From Pseudomonas viridiflava (lineage in GTDB: Bacteria > Pseudomonadota > Gammaproteobacteria > Pseudomonadales > Pseudomonadaceae), in the NCBI GenBank assembly GCA_900596015.1, contig UVIF01000001.1:452513-516512 (forward strand): 64,000 bases of DNA, written 5' to 3'. This document shows positions 1-10,931 of this stretch, in pieces; within the stretch, counting starts at the first letter, position 1; the number at the start of each line of letters is the position of its first letter. Both the position numbers and the translations under genes were made by a program. A model generated the notes under the pieces. That model was not told the origin of the DNA, made no database searches, and was given only the letters and a program-made list of their open reading frames with translations.

Positions 1-1630
1 AGTCATCGAGATTGAGCTGGAATTCGTCGTCCTGTTCGCGCAGCTGAGCTGCCCGAGCTGATGTTTCAGGCGGGGCCAGATCGAGATCGGGCAGCTCGAA
101 TTCCAGCTCGGGTTCCGGCTCGGGCTCATGCTCAGCTTTCGGAGCGGGCGGCACCAATGCCGCAACCGCCGCAGGGGTTGCCAGTGCAGTTGCTGCCGCT
201 GCCGCTGCCGGTGGCAGACCATTGGTTGCCGTTGACGGTGCCTGCGCAGGCGCAGGTTCGAGGCTGGGAAAGCGGCTGCGTATCTCGGCCAGCGTCGCTG
301 CGCTGAATCCTGCAGCCAGCAACAGGCTTTCCTGCTCGGCGAAGCCCTTGGCATTGCCTTGCTGGCCCAGCACTTCAAGCATGCGCACGCGCAGGTCGGT
401 ACGTTCCGGCTGCTTGGCCAGCCCGTCACGCAGAATGCCCAGCGCTTCGTTGAAGCGGCCGTAGGCAATGTAAATGCTCGCACCGTCGAGGGCGTCGGTG
501 GCCGTCGGTGTTTCACGGCGTACCACCGGCGCAGGCTCGGCGCGCGTCGGCGCCGTGGCGGCCACCTGCGCAGTTGCCGGCACGCCGACGGGCGACGCCG
601 CCCGGGCCGGCTGGGTGACGACCGGCTCGAACGCGTCCTGCAGCGCGCTCGACTTGCGCTGTCGTTGGCGGCGCAACAGCAGCAACAGGGCAATGATCAG
701 CAGCAGTGCCGCAACCAGGGCCAGGATGTTCAACCAGCCACTGCCATCCTCCACCAGTGCCGGTGCCGGTGCCGGCATGGCAACCGCTGCGGGTGGGGCA
801 GATGCAGGCGCAGGCGTCGGCGTTGCCGCAGGCGCAGCGGGTGCCGTTGCGGGAGTCGTTGCGGGAGCAGCGGACGAGTCGGCCTCGGCCGCAGGGGTTT
901 CGGCCATGCGTGCCTGCAGTTGGGCGACCTGCTTGTCCTTGTCGGCTACCTGCGCCTCCAGGCTCTGCAGGCGCGCCTGCACTTCGTCGAAGCTCTTCTG
1001 CAGTTGCTGGTTTTCCAGGGCGGCGGCGGCCAGTTGCGCAGCGTCCTGCGCAGCGGCCCTGGCAGGCCCCTGTTTGGCAGGTTCGCTGGCGGCCGGCGCA
1101 GCGGCACTCGTGGCCCTGGGTTTGGTCGGCGCTGCTGCCGGCGGCTGGGCACTTGCCTGCACTGGCTGCATGCGCTGGGGCGCACGGTCCGCGAGGCCCG
1201 GCCCCATCCCCGGTGGGTCGAGCAACACGGTGAAGGCGCGGAGCAACTGCCCATTCGGCCGACCGACCTGAATCACGAAACTCATGAAGGGTTCGGTAAC
1301 CACTTTGCTGGAGCTGACATGAATGACCTTGCGCCCGCCGCTGAAATCGGGCGAGAACTTCAGGTCGTTGAGGAAGAAACTGCGTTCCACCCCCGCCCTG
1401 GCGAACTCTTCGGCCGTCGCCAGGCTGGCACTGATGTCGTCCTGCTCCAGCCCTGCGGTGTCGAGCAAGGCGATATCGGCACGAAACGGCTGGTTGAGCG
1501 ACGAGCGCAGGGTAAGCTCGCCAAGGCCCAGCGCGGACGCGGCCGTGGAGTAGCACAGCGCAATGGCCCATACCGATGCCAGCAGACGACGTGAAGCAAA
1601 CCTTGAACGCGACGGTATACGCACTTGCAT
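1..1630 (-). CDS. FimV/HubP-like polar membrane protein, LysM-less (partial, N-terminal part)
   Basis: The frame is open to the left window edge, so the C-terminus is missing. It starts at the ATG at 1628-1630. A signal peptide ending in ALG is followed by GLGELTLRSSLNQPFRADI, the conserved start of FimV/HubP proteins, which organise the cell pole and type IV pilus or chemotaxis functions. The first ~125 residues match the FimV N-terminal domain (FLNDLKFSP, VTEPFMSFVIQVGRPNG, LLDPP). The LysM peptidoglycan-binding domain expected next is absent. The chain instead runs through an Ala/Pro-rich linker, a short coiled coil (LQSLEAQVADKDKQVAQLQ), another Ala/Pro linker, one membrane helix (LNILALVAALLLIIALLLLL) and a cytoplasmic TPR-like/acidic region. 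asd lies 35 kb away and truA is not seen, so this is probably a FimV paralogue rather than the classical fimV. It follows the SlyA-like gene on the same strand by 82 bp. Confidence 0.85.
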   Translation of the reverse strand, partial: MQVRIPSRSRFASRRLLASVWAIALCYSTAASALGLGELTLRSSLNQPFRADIALLDTAGLEQDDISASLATAEEFARAGVERSFFLNDLKFSPDFSGGRKVIHVSSSKVVTEPFMSFVIQVGRPNGQLLRAFTVLLDPPGMGPGLADRAPQRMQPVQASAQPPAAAPTKPRATSAAAPAASEPAKQGPARAAAQDAAQLAAAALENQQLQKSFDEVQARLQSLEAQVADKDKQVAQLQARMAETPAAEADSSAAPATTPATAPAAPAATPTPAPASAPPAAVAMPAPAPALVEDGSGWLNILALVAALLLIIALLLLLRRQRQRKSSALQDAFEPVVTQPARAASPVGVPATAQVAATAPTRAEPAPVVRRETPTATDALDGASIYIAYGRFNEALGILRDGLAKQPERTDLRVRMLEVLGQQGNAKGFAEQESLLLAAGFSAATLAEIRSRFPSLEPAPAQAPSTATNGLPPAAAAAATALATPAAVAALVPPAPKAEHEPEPEPELEFELPDLDLAPPETSARAAQLREQDDEFQLNLDD

Positions 1631-1712
1631 GGGAATCCCTTGAAGACCGACATCCAATAACTTTATAGCCCGTACGGCCCACTTGCTCCAAGCGGGTGAC
1701 GGCCCGTTGACT

Positions 1713-2150
1713 TCAGGATTTCTTTTCCAGATTCGCCAGGATGCGGCTGTGTACCCGCATGGCGGTGCTCAGTTCGTCTTCGTCGACACCCATGAACAGC
1801 TCGGCACGCAGGGCGTTGGCGATGGTTTCGATCTGCTCGATCAGCGGCCGTGCGGGCGGGCACAGCGTGATCTTCTTGGCCCGACGGTCTTCAACCACGG
1901 CCTGACGCTCGACCAGGCCCTGGGCTTCGAGGCTGTCCAGCAAGCGTGCCAGGGTCGGGCCTTCGACACCCACGCTCTGCGCCAGCTCGCGCTGGGTCGG
2001 CGCTTCGCCGAACCGCGCCAGGTGCAGCAGGACCAGCCAACGCGCCTGCGACAATCCCAGACCCGCCAGCCGACGGTCCAGTTCGGCGCGCCAACCACGG
2101 GACATATGCGCCAGCTGCATTCCGAAGCGATGTTGATCAGTTAACGGCAT
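1713..2150 (-). CDS. SlyA-type MarR-family transcriptional regulator
   Basis: A 145-residue winged-helix regulator. The core LSQARWLVLLHLARFGE, the recognition region TQRELAQSVGVEGPTLARLLD and the wing with DRRAKKITL resemble SlyA (DRRAKRIKL in the enterobacterial protein, from memory). SlyA/MarR dimers usually repress or counter-silence envelope and stress genes and often their own gene. The ATG at 2150 has an AAGAGAG Shine-Dalgarno upstream. A perfect inverted repeat with a SlyA-like core lies 59-78 bp upstream of the start, which suggests autoregulation. The gene sits between recQ and the FimV-like gene, all on the minus strand. The target set cannot be read from the sequence. Confidence 0.88.
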   Translation of the reverse strand: MPLTDQHRFGMQLAHMSRGWRAELDRRLAGLGLSQARWLVLLHLARFGEAPTQRELAQSVGVEGPTLARLLDSLEAQGLVERQAVVEDRRAKKITLCPPARPLIEQIETIANALRAELFMGVDEDELSTAMRVHSRILANLEKKS

Positions 2151-2208
2151 AGATCTCTCTTGAAAAAACAGCCTTGCACAAGCAGCGCGTGCGTGAAGGT
2201 CGGAGCTG

Positions 2209-2228
2209 ATGATTAGTCAGCTAATCAT
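2209..2228. promoter_or_regulatory. SlyA/MarR-type operator (perfect inverted repeat)
   Basis: ATGATTAG-TCAG-CTAATCAT has perfect 8-bp arms. The core TTAGTCAGCTAA at 2213-2224 differs from the published SlyA consensus TTAGCAAGCTAA at two central positions. It lies in the recQ/slyA-like intergenic region, upstream of the regulator gene. Confidence 0.7.
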
Positions 2229-2272
2229 GACCTTAGCCCACAGGCAAGACTCATGCCGAGTGACAGCCTCGT

Positions 2273-4411
<2,139 letters not shown>

Positions 4412-4669
4412 GGGTCACTCCAGAAATCGTAAAACCACCCGGGCCGCACAGGCTGGATGAAAAGCGCTTTTGCCGCATCCGCCTTTGCGTAAGCGGGGGT
4501 TACCGCCCCGTGAACTCGGGGCCTGAGCGAAAGACCGCGGCAGTATACCCCAGTGCCAGCACCGCGGCGCAGCAGCCGCACATCCTGCCATTTCACCCCT
4601 TGGGTGGCGCACAGGGCCTAACAAGGCCTAGAATTCAGTATCCGCATAGTCTTCCAAGGTAACCTGTTA

Positions 4670-5257
4670 ATGTCCTTCGCCGAGCAACTGACCCGCCTGC
4701 AAGCCTTCCTCGACGCCGATGAGCTGCATGACGAGGCGCTGGACTACGTCGCCGCCCATGGCTACCTGACCGCCCTCTCCATCTGCTCCGAAGAAGTTCC
4801 CGAGCGCGAGTGGATCGACGCCCTGTTCGCCGAGCCGCCGCACTACAGCGACGATGCCCAGCGCGAAGAGATCGAAGGCACGCTGATCCAGCTCAAGGCG
4901 CATATCGCGCGCCAACTGGCCAGCGACGAGGAATTCGAGCTGCCATGCGACCTCGACCTCGGCGACGAACCGGATGACTCCGACCTGCGCGGCTGGTGCA
5001 TCGGCTTCATGGAAGGGGTGTTCCTGCGCGAGTCCGCCTGGTTCGAAACCGCCGAAGACGAAGTCAGCGAGATGCTCCTGCCGATCATGGTCGGTTCCGG
5101 ACTGTTCGACGAGCAGCCTGAGTTTTCCGACATCGCCGCCGATGCTAATCTCATGGACGACATGATCGTGCAGATTCCCGAAGCGTTGACGGCCCTCTAC
5201 CTGCTGTGCAACGCCCCGGACGAGAAACCGGCCATTCTCAAGCCCCGCCATCACTGA
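4670..5257 (+). CDS. YecA/YgfB family (UPF0149) protein
   Basis: A 195-residue acidic, all-helical protein of the UPF0149 family. Typical features are the N-terminal helices ending in HGYLTALSICSE, then LRGWCIGFMEGVF, and a C-terminal IPEALTALYLLC. It lacks the C-terminal SEC-C zinc motif of YecA proper, so it is closer to YgfB in layout. The function is not firmly known; YgfB-type proteins have been linked to regulation of beta-lactam and cell-wall recycling genes in P. aeruginosa. The start has AAGG about 10 bp upstream. The DUF454 gene follows after 10 bp, so the two are probably cotranscribed. An almost equally long antisense frame is a codon-usage mirror and is not a gene. Confidence 0.88.
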   Translation: MSFAEQLTRLQAFLDADELHDEALDYVAAHGYLTALSICSEEVPEREWIDALFAEPPHYSDDAQREEIEGTLIQLKAHIARQLASDEEFELPCDLDLGDEPDDSDLRGWCIGFMEGVFLRESAWFETAEDEVSEMLLPIMVGSGLFDEQPEFSDIAADANLMDDMIVQIPEALTALYLLCNAPDEKPAILKPRHH

Positions 5258-5267
5258 AGCACAGGCC

Positions 5268-5648
5268 GTGGGTAAACCCCGGCCAGCGTGGCTACGCTAT
5301 CTGCTTCTGGGCATTGGCTGTACCAGCGTGTGTCTCGGCGTCATCGGTATCGTCCTGCCGGTGATGCCCACTACCCCTTTCCTGCTCCTTGCCGCGGCCT
5401 GCTTTGCGCGAAGCTCGCCGCGCTTCCACGGGTGGCTGCTTGGCCATCCGCAACTGGGCCCGTTGCTCAGTGCCTACCTCAATGGCGAAGGCATTCCCCG
5501 CAAAGCCAAGGTGTTGGCAATCGGTTCATTGTGGGTCAGCATCGTTGTGTCCTGCTGGCTGGCGCCCTGGCCGTGGCTGCGTGTGCTGCTCGTTGGCATC
5601 GCGATCGCAGTGACTGTCTATCTCGCTCGCCTGAAGACACGTGCCTGA
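5268..5648 (+). CDS. DUF454 (YbaN-like) inner-membrane protein
   Basis: A 126-residue membrane protein with a GTG start 10 bp after the yecA-like stop. Hydrophobic segments are seen at about residues 9-30 (YLLLGIGCTSVCLGVIGIVL), 35-48, 81-95 and 98-117. The DUF454 signature is the loop VMPTTPFLLLAAACFARSSPRFHGWL followed by HPQLGPLL. The family is widespread in proteobacteria with no established function. The juxtaposition with the yecA-like gene suggests one operon. Confidence 0.85.
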   Translation: MGKPRPAWLRYLLLGIGCTSVCLGVIGIVLPVMPTTPFLLLAAACFARSSPRFHGWLLGHPQLGPLLSAYLNGEGIPRKAKVLAIGSLWVSIVVSCWLAPWPWLRVLLVGIAIAVTVYLARLKTRA

Positions 5649-6140
5649 AGCGGAGGCCGATGCTCGATTCCCCAGGTCAGGTGCCGCAAAAAGTCACCCG
5701 TCAGTGACCGAGGATGTCGACGAACGGTCGATTCCTGATAAAACCTGAATGAAATCAACTGACTAATCTCGTCCGTCAGGATGGATCAGGGTTGATACAC
5801 CCCTCATTCCAAGTGACAATTTTCCGTCACTATGCGACCGCATTTTTCTGTCTTGATTCGCCTGTGCCGCGCCACCCCCCAAAACGCTGGCCTTGCGCCT
5901 CCTATTGCACTGAACCCCGCTCACACCGCGCACCTCAAGAGCAGTGAAATCTATTTGCCAGCATCGAAAGGAATGATGGCATAACTGTTTTTTGCTCTAT
6001 ATCATGTGAAAATTCCGTTGAACGCGCTGCTTTCGGCGCCTCGATTGCGCTTGTTACAACCCCAAAACGGACTTTTAAACGAGTTATTCGCCAACATTCT
6101 GGCGTCTGCACGACTTCACACATCACGGAGAAGCACCCGA
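5649..6140. other. 492-bp intergenic region upstream of the TolC-family gene
   Basis: No convincing gene. The right half is AT-richer than its surroundings (around 5900-6130), consistent with a long upstream regulatory region. One inverted repeat, GTGAC-N8-GTCAC, lies at 5813-5830. In-frame codons extend the TolC frame upstream to 6006, but the signal peptide and the Shine-Dalgarno place the start at 6141. Confidence 0.5.
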
Positions 6141-7499
6141 ATGCGCGTTTTCACCCCCATCTGCAGCGCGATTTTGTTGGCCATGGCGTGCTCGCACGCG
6201 CAAGCCATGTCGCTCACCGAGGCGATCCAGAGCACCGTGGATAACCACCCTGAGTTGGCATCCAACATCAACAGTCGCCTCGCCGCGGATGAGGACGCGA
6301 AGATCGCCCAGGGTGCCTACCGCCCCAGCGTCGATTTCGTTGCAGGCTACGGCCGCGAGCGCTCGGACAACCTGAATACCCGCGCGCGCGGCAACCACAA
6401 CAAGGAAACACTGAACTACACCCAGTCAGAGTTGCGCCTGCGCCAGATGCTGTTCGACGGTTCCAGCGCCTCCAGTGAAGTCAGCCGGACCCGCTCGACC
6501 GCCACGTCGCGTGCCTACTATGTCCAGGCCACCGCCCAGGACCTGGCCCTGCGCGCCGTGCAGGTGTACCTCGACGTACTGCGCAACCGTGAACTGGTAA
6601 CCCTGGCCAAGAACAACCTGCAGGCGCACCTGCGCGTCAACGACCAGATCGGCCTGCGCAGCGAGCGCGGCGTGGGCAGCACCGCCGACGTCGACCAATC
6701 GCGTGCTCGTCGCGCTCTGGCCGAAAACAACTACAACACCGCTCAGGTCAACCTGGCCGATGCTGAAGCGGCCTTCTTCAGCGCCGTGGGCCGCATGCCC
6801 GACGAACTGGAACCCCTGCCCTCGATGCGTGGCGAACTGCCGGCCGACCTGAACGCCGCCCGCCAGTCGATGATGGAAAACAATCCGTACCTCAAATCGG
6901 CCCAGGCCGACGTCCAGGCTGCCGAAAGCCAGTACGCAGGCGCCAAGTCCGCGTTCTACCCGCGGATCGACGCTGAAGTGGCGACCGGTGCCAACAACAA
7001 CCTGTCGGGCGAGCGTGGCCACAACAACACCGATTGGCGTGCCGGTGTGAGCATGAGCTACAACCTGTACCGTGGCGGCAGCGACAAGGCCCGCCTGCAG
7101 GGCGACGCACATCGCATCAACCAGGCCATGGACATTCGCAACAATGCCCTGCGTCAGTTGAACGAGAACATGGCGCTGTCGTGGAACGCGATGAAGAACG
7201 CAGCTACGCAGATTCCGTACGCCCGTGAATACGCCGAGACCACCACCCGCGTGCGGGCTGCCTATCAGGACCAGTTCGGCCTGGGCCAGCGTACCCTGCT
7301 CGACGTACTCGACAGTGAGAACGAGCTGTACACCGCCAACACCCGCTACGCCGAAGTGCGCTACACCGAGGAATACTCGATGTACCGCGTGTTCTCGAGC
7401 ATGGGTGAGCTGCTGGCCAAGACCCGCGTCGTGCTGCCAGCCGAAGCCGTTGCCCTGACCGAAGTGAAAAGCGAAGCGCGCCTGCCAGAAATGCGCTGA
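6141..7499 (+). CDS. TolC-family outer-membrane channel (AggA/LapE-like)
   Basis: 452 residues from the ATG at 6141 (GGAG at 6127-6130). The signal peptide runs to HAQA, and mature MSLTEAIQSTVDNHPEL is the usual TolC/OMF start. Two OEP repeats follow: LNYTQSELRLRQMLFDG, ALRAVQVYLDVLRNRELV and RGVGSTADVDQSRARRALAENN in the first half; NNPYLKSAQADVQAAESQYAGAKS, VSMSYNLYRGG and FGLGQRTLLDVLDSENELY in the second. Such proteins form the trimeric exit duct of type I secretion or efflux. From memory, the homologue beside recQ/yecA in P. putida is annotated as an agglutination protein (AggA) and resembles the LapE duct for the adhesin LapA. No membrane-fusion protein or ABC ATPase is adjacent, so it must work with partners encoded elsewhere. 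Confidence 0.92.
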   Translation: MRVFTPICSAILLAMACSHAQAMSLTEAIQSTVDNHPELASNINSRLAADEDAKIAQGAYRPSVDFVAGYGRERSDNLNTRARGNHNKETLNYTQSELRLRQMLFDGSSASSEVSRTRSTATSRAYYVQATAQDLALRAVQVYLDVLRNRELVTLAKNNLQAHLRVNDQIGLRSERGVGSTADVDQSRARRALAENNYNTAQVNLADAEAAFFSAVGRMPDELEPLPSMRGELPADLNAARQSMMENNPYLKSAQADVQAAESQYAGAKSAFYPRIDAEVATGANNNLSGERGHNNTDWRAGVSMSYNLYRGGSDKARLQGDAHRINQAMDIRNNALRQLNENMALSWNAMKNAATQIPYAREYAETTTRVRAAYQDQFGLGQRTLLDVLDSENELYTANTRYAEVRYTEEYSMYRVFSSMGELLAKTRVVLPAEAVALTEVKSEARLPEMR

Positions 7500-7572
7500 T
7501 TGCCGCGACGCCGAACCCCGTGCCCGCTCGTTCGCAGCCGGTCGCGGGGTTCGCATGACGCAAGCCCTGGGC

Positions 7573-8535
7573 TCAGCTCAGGGTTTCGTCGATCACCAGT
7601 ACCACCTTTCCCGAAATCTGGTTGCTTGCCAGCGCTTCGAATGCCGCTTCGGCGTCGGCGATCGGAAACGTCTTGGCTAACTGCGACTTCAAGCGTCCTT
7701 CGGTGAACAATGGCCATACATGCTGGCCCAGGTCACTGAGCAGGTCGGCCTTGAACTGATCGTCACGGCTGCGCAAGGTCGAACCCTGCAACCGCACACG
7801 CTTGGCCAAGACCTTGGCCAGGTCGAACTGTGCTTCACGACCGCCCATCAGGCCGATCATCACCCAGCGCCCGTCGAGGGCCACCACCTCCAGGTTCAGC
7901 TCGCTGTAGTTAGCGCCGACCGGGTCGAGGATCACATTGAAGGGCCCCAGGTCCTTCAACGCTTCAAGCCCGTCGCCCCGCACCACACCGCCTTGGGCAC
8001 CAAGCGCTTCGCAATAGGCCAGGCGCTCGGCGGAACCGACGCTGACCCAGGTCGGGTTGCCGAACGCCTTGCACAGTTGGATCGCCGCCGAGCCGATGCC
8101 GCTGGCACCGGCGTGCAGCAGGACCTTCTCGCCCGGCTGCAGGTCGGCCAGCTGGAACAGGTTCAGCCACACCGTCGCGTAGACCTCGACGATGCCCGCC
8201 GCTTCGTGCAGGCTCAGCCCCTCGGGCACAGGCAGCACATGGCGGCCATCGACCACCACTTCTTCGGCCATGCCACCCCCGGCCAGCAAGGTGCAGACCC
8301 GGTCGCCGACCTGCCATGACGAACCCACGCCGACCTCGCTGATCACGCCTGCGCATTCCAGGCCGAGGATATCGCTCGCGCCTGGTGGCGGCGGGTACAA
8401 GCCTGCGCGCTGCATCAGGTCGGCCCGATTCAGGCCGGCCGCGGCCACCCGAATCTTCACTTGACCTACGTCACACGTCGGGCTCGGTTGCTCGAGCCAC
8501 TCCACATGTCCTTCCACGCCTTGCAATGCCTTCAC
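7573..8535 (-). CDS. NAD(P)H-dependent quinone oxidoreductase, zinc-less MDR family (PIG3-like)
   Basis: 320 residues. The N-terminal GroES-like fold has AAGLNRADLMQRAGLYPPPPG, typical of the TP53I3/PIG3 branch, and LGLECAGVISEVG. The Rossmann domain carries HAGASGIGSAAIQLCKAFG for NADPH binding. No structural or catalytic zinc cysteine cluster is present, as expected for quinone oxidoreductases. The likely reaction is NADPH-dependent reduction of quinones or reactive carbonyls. It is divergent from prc. The pairing of such an oxidoreductase with prc and an EAL-CBS-GGDEF gene is, from memory, also found in P. aeruginosa. Confidence 0.9.
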   Translation of the reverse strand: MKALQGVEGHVEWLEQPSPTCDVGQVKIRVAAAGLNRADLMQRAGLYPPPPGASDILGLECAGVISEVGVGSSWQVGDRVCTLLAGGGMAEEVVVDGRHVLPVPEGLSLHEAAGIVEVYATVWLNLFQLADLQPGEKVLLHAGASGIGSAAIQLCKAFGNPTWVSVGSAERLAYCEALGAQGGVVRGDGLEALKDLGPFNVILDPVGANYSELNLEVVALDGRWVMIGLMGGREAQFDLAKVLAKRVRLQGSTLRSRDDQFKADLLSDLGQHVWPLFTEGRLKSQLAKTFPIADAEAAFEALASNQISGKVVLVIDETLS

Positions 8536-8563
8536 GGTGCCTCCATAGTTGAGTCATGACTGA

Positions 8564-8589
8564 GCCCGACGCCTTGGCGTCGGGCTTTT
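8564..8589 (+). terminator. Intrinsic terminator-like hairpin in the prc leader
   Basis: GCCCGACGCC-TT-GGCGTCGGGC followed by TTTT: a perfect 10-bp stem reading on the plus strand, between two divergent genes and just upstream of prc. No plus-strand gene ends here, so its position is odd. Confidence 0.65.
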
Positions 8590-8674
8590 CGCATTATGCG
8601 TCCGGCTTCAACGGAACCGGCGAATTCAAAGACGGCCTAATATGCGTGATCAATTGCCCCCACGTCGAATCAGC

Positions 8675-10756
8675 ATGAAGCATTTCATTCCCGGCAGTGC
8701 CCTGGCGCTGTGTATCGGCCTCGGCAGCTTGTCGATGTCCGCCAATACCTTCGCCGCCAACAGCTGGGACAAACTTCAGCCCGATCGCGACGAAGTGGTG
8801 GCCAGCCTCAATGTCGTCGAACTGCTCAAGCGTCATCATTACAGCAAGCCGCCGCTCAACGATGCGCGCTCGGTCATCATCTACGACAGCTACATCAAGC
8901 TGCTCGATCCCTCGCGCAGTTATTTCACTGCGGCCGACATCGCCGAGTTCGACAAGTGGAAGACGCAGTTCGACGACTTCCTGAAGAACGGCAACCTGGA
9001 TCCCGGTTTCGTCATCTACAAACGCTATCTGGACCGGGTCAAGGCACGCTTGGACTTCGCCCTGGCCGAACTGAACAAGGGCGTCGACAAGTTCGACTTC
9101 ACCACCAAGGAAACCCTGCTGGTAGACCGCAAGGATGCTCCTTGGCTGAAAAACGAGGCCGAGCTCGACGACCTGTGGCGCAAGCGCGTGAAAGATGAAG
9201 TGCTGCGCCAGAAGATCGCCGGGAAGGACGCAGCGCAGATCCAGGACACCCTGTCCAAGCGCTACAAGAACCAGCTCGCGCGCCTGGACCAGACCCGCGC
9301 CGAAGACATCTTCCAGGCCTACATCAATACCTTCGCCCAGTCCTACGATCCGCACACCAACTATTTGTCTCCGGACAACGCGGAAAACTTCGACATCAAC
9401 ATGAGCCTGTCGCTCGAAGGCATCGGCGCGGTCCTGCAAAGCGACAACGATCAGGTCAAGATCGTCCGCCTGGTACCCGCGGGCCCGGCCGACAAGACCA
9501 AGCAGGTTGCCCCCGCCGACAAGATCATCGGTGTTGCCCAGGGCGACAAGGAAATGGTCGACGTGGTCGGCTGGCGTCTGGATGAAGTGGTCAAGCTGAT
9601 CCGTGGCCCGAAAGGCTCCACCGTCCGCCTGGAAGTGATTCCGCACACCAATGCGCCCAACGACCAGACCAGCAAGATCGTCTCGATCACCCGCGAAGCG
9701 GTCAAGCTCGAGGAGCAGGCGGCCAAGAAGTCGATTCTCAACCTCAAGGAAAACGGCCGCGACTACAAGCTGGGCGTGATCGAGATTCCTGCGTTCTACC
9801 TGGACTTCAAGGCGTTCCGCGCCGGTGACCCGGACTACAAGTCGACCACCCGCGATGTACGCAAGCTGCTCACCGAATTGCAGAAAGAGAAAGTCGACGG
9901 CGTGGTCATCGACCTGCGCAACAACGGCGGCGGCTCCCTGCAGGAAGCGACCGAACTGACCAGCCTGTTCATCGAGAAAGGGCCGACCGTGCTGGTGCGC
10001 AACGCCGATGGCCGTGTCGACGTGCTTGAAGATGAAAATCCCGGTGCGTTCTACAAGGGCCCACTGGCGCTGCTGGTGAATCGCCTGTCGGCTTCGGCGT
10101 CGGAAATCTTCGCCGGTGCCATGCAGGACTACCACCGCGCCTTGATCGTCGGCGGCCAGACCTTCGGCAAGGGCACGGTGCAGACCATCCAGCCGCTCAA
10201 CCACGGCGAGCTCAAGCTGACCCTGGCGAAGTTCTACCGTGTATCGGGGCAGAGCACGCAGCATCAGGGTGTACTGCCTGATATCGCCTACCCGTCGATC
10301 ATCGACACCAAGGAAATCGGTGAAAGCGCCCTGCCCGAAGCCATGCCCTGGGACACTATCCGCCCGGCCATCAAGCCGGCCAGCGATCCGTTCAAGCCGT
10401 ACCTGGCCAAGCTGACCGCCGACCACGACGCCCGCACCGTCAAGGACCCGGAGTTCATCTACATCCGCGATCGCCTGGCCTTGGCCGAGCAGTTGATGAA
10501 AGAGAAGACCGTCAGCCTGAACGAGGCCGACCGTCGCGCTCAGCACAGCGATATCGAAGCCAAGCAACTGGCCCTGGAAAACACTCGGCGCAAGGCCAAG
10601 GGCGAGGAGCCGCTGAAAGAGTTGAAGAAGGAAGACGAGGATGCCCTGGGCGCCGATCCGGACAAGACCAAGCCGGAAGATGACGCCTACCTGGCGGAAA
10701 CCGGGCGTATCCTGCTCGACTACCTGAAGCTCAACACATCGGTGGCCAAGCATTGA
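8675..10756 (+). CDS. prc: Tail-specific (C-terminal processing) periplasmic protease Prc/AlgO
   Basis: 693 residues if started at MKHFIPGSALALCIG, which gives a clean signal peptide ending in TFAA; the upstream ATG at 8642 would add 11 polar residues. The long N-terminal helical domain is followed by a PDZ domain at about 242-325 (LEGIGAVLQ, VWVG-type GWRLDEVVKLIRGPKG). The S41 protease core has NNGGGSLQEATELTSLF, the catalytic Ser in RLSASASEIFAGA and the Lys in FGKGTVQ. The C-terminal ~120 residues are the lysine-rich Tsp tail. Prc degrades periplasmic proteins with nonpolar C-termini; in P. aeruginosa the homologue AlgO acts on anti-sigma MucA. A strong terminator follows. Confidence 0.95.
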   Translation: MKHFIPGSALALCIGLGSLSMSANTFAANSWDKLQPDRDEVVASLNVVELLKRHHYSKPPLNDARSVIIYDSYIKLLDPSRSYFTAADIAEFDKWKTQFDDFLKNGNLDPGFVIYKRYLDRVKARLDFALAELNKGVDKFDFTTKETLLVDRKDAPWLKNEAELDDLWRKRVKDEVLRQKIAGKDAAQIQDTLSKRYKNQLARLDQTRAEDIFQAYINTFAQSYDPHTNYLSPDNAENFDINMSLSLEGIGAVLQSDNDQVKIVRLVPAGPADKTKQVAPADKIIGVAQGDKEMVDVVGWRLDEVVKLIRGPKGSTVRLEVIPHTNAPNDQTSKIVSITREAVKLEEQAAKKSILNLKENGRDYKLGVIEIPAFYLDFKAFRAGDPDYKSTTRDVRKLLTELQKEKVDGVVIDLRNNGGGSLQEATELTSLFIEKGPTVLVRNADGRVDVLEDENPGAFYKGPLALLVNRLSASASEIFAGAMQDYHRALIVGGQTFGKGTVQTIQPLNHGELKLTLAKFYRVSGQSTQHQGVLPDIAYPSIIDTKEIGESALPEAMPWDTIRPAIKPASDPFKPYLAKLTADHDARTVKDPEFIYIRDRLALAEQLMKEKTVSLNEADRRAQHSDIEAKQLALENTRRKAKGEEPLKELKKEDEDALGADPDKTKPEDDAYLAETGRILLDYLKLNTSVAKH

Positions 10757-10831
10757 CCAGGGCTTGGCCCTGCATTGACGGATAGGTGACAGGACGGTCA
10801 TCAAACCGACATGAAGCTGTCGTGAAATAGG

Positions 10832-10862
10832 GACCCGCTGCGTCTGCAGCGGGTCTTTTTTT
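10832..10862 (+). terminator. Rho-independent terminator of prc
   Basis: GACCCGCTGC-GTCT-GCAGCGGGTC followed by seven T: a perfect 10-bp stem 75 bp after the prc stop. Confidence 0.93.
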
Positions 10863-10931
10863 GCGTCTGGCCCGCGGCTTTCGACCCGTTCGCGCGACCG
10901 GCCAGCACGACATTCAGCAAGGTAGGAACCG

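Noticed and set aside
359..1594. 411-residue plus-strand open frame opposite the FimV-like gene
   Set aside because: Arg/Cys/Gln-rich shadow of GC-rich coding on the minus strand; the FimV frame has signal peptide and family motifs.
4667..5254. 195-residue minus-strand frame exactly opposite the yecA-like gene
   Set aside because: Reverse-complement reading of the same codon positions; no Shine-Dalgarno, composition of a shadow.
5813..5830. FleQ box upstream of the TolC-family gene
   Set aside because: GTGAC-N8-GTCAC is symmetric but does not fit the GTCAAT-type FleQ consensus well enough.
5935..6126. 63-residue minus-strand frame in the TolC upstream region
   Set aside because: No Shine-Dalgarno, no conserved feature, and overlaps the likely promoter region.
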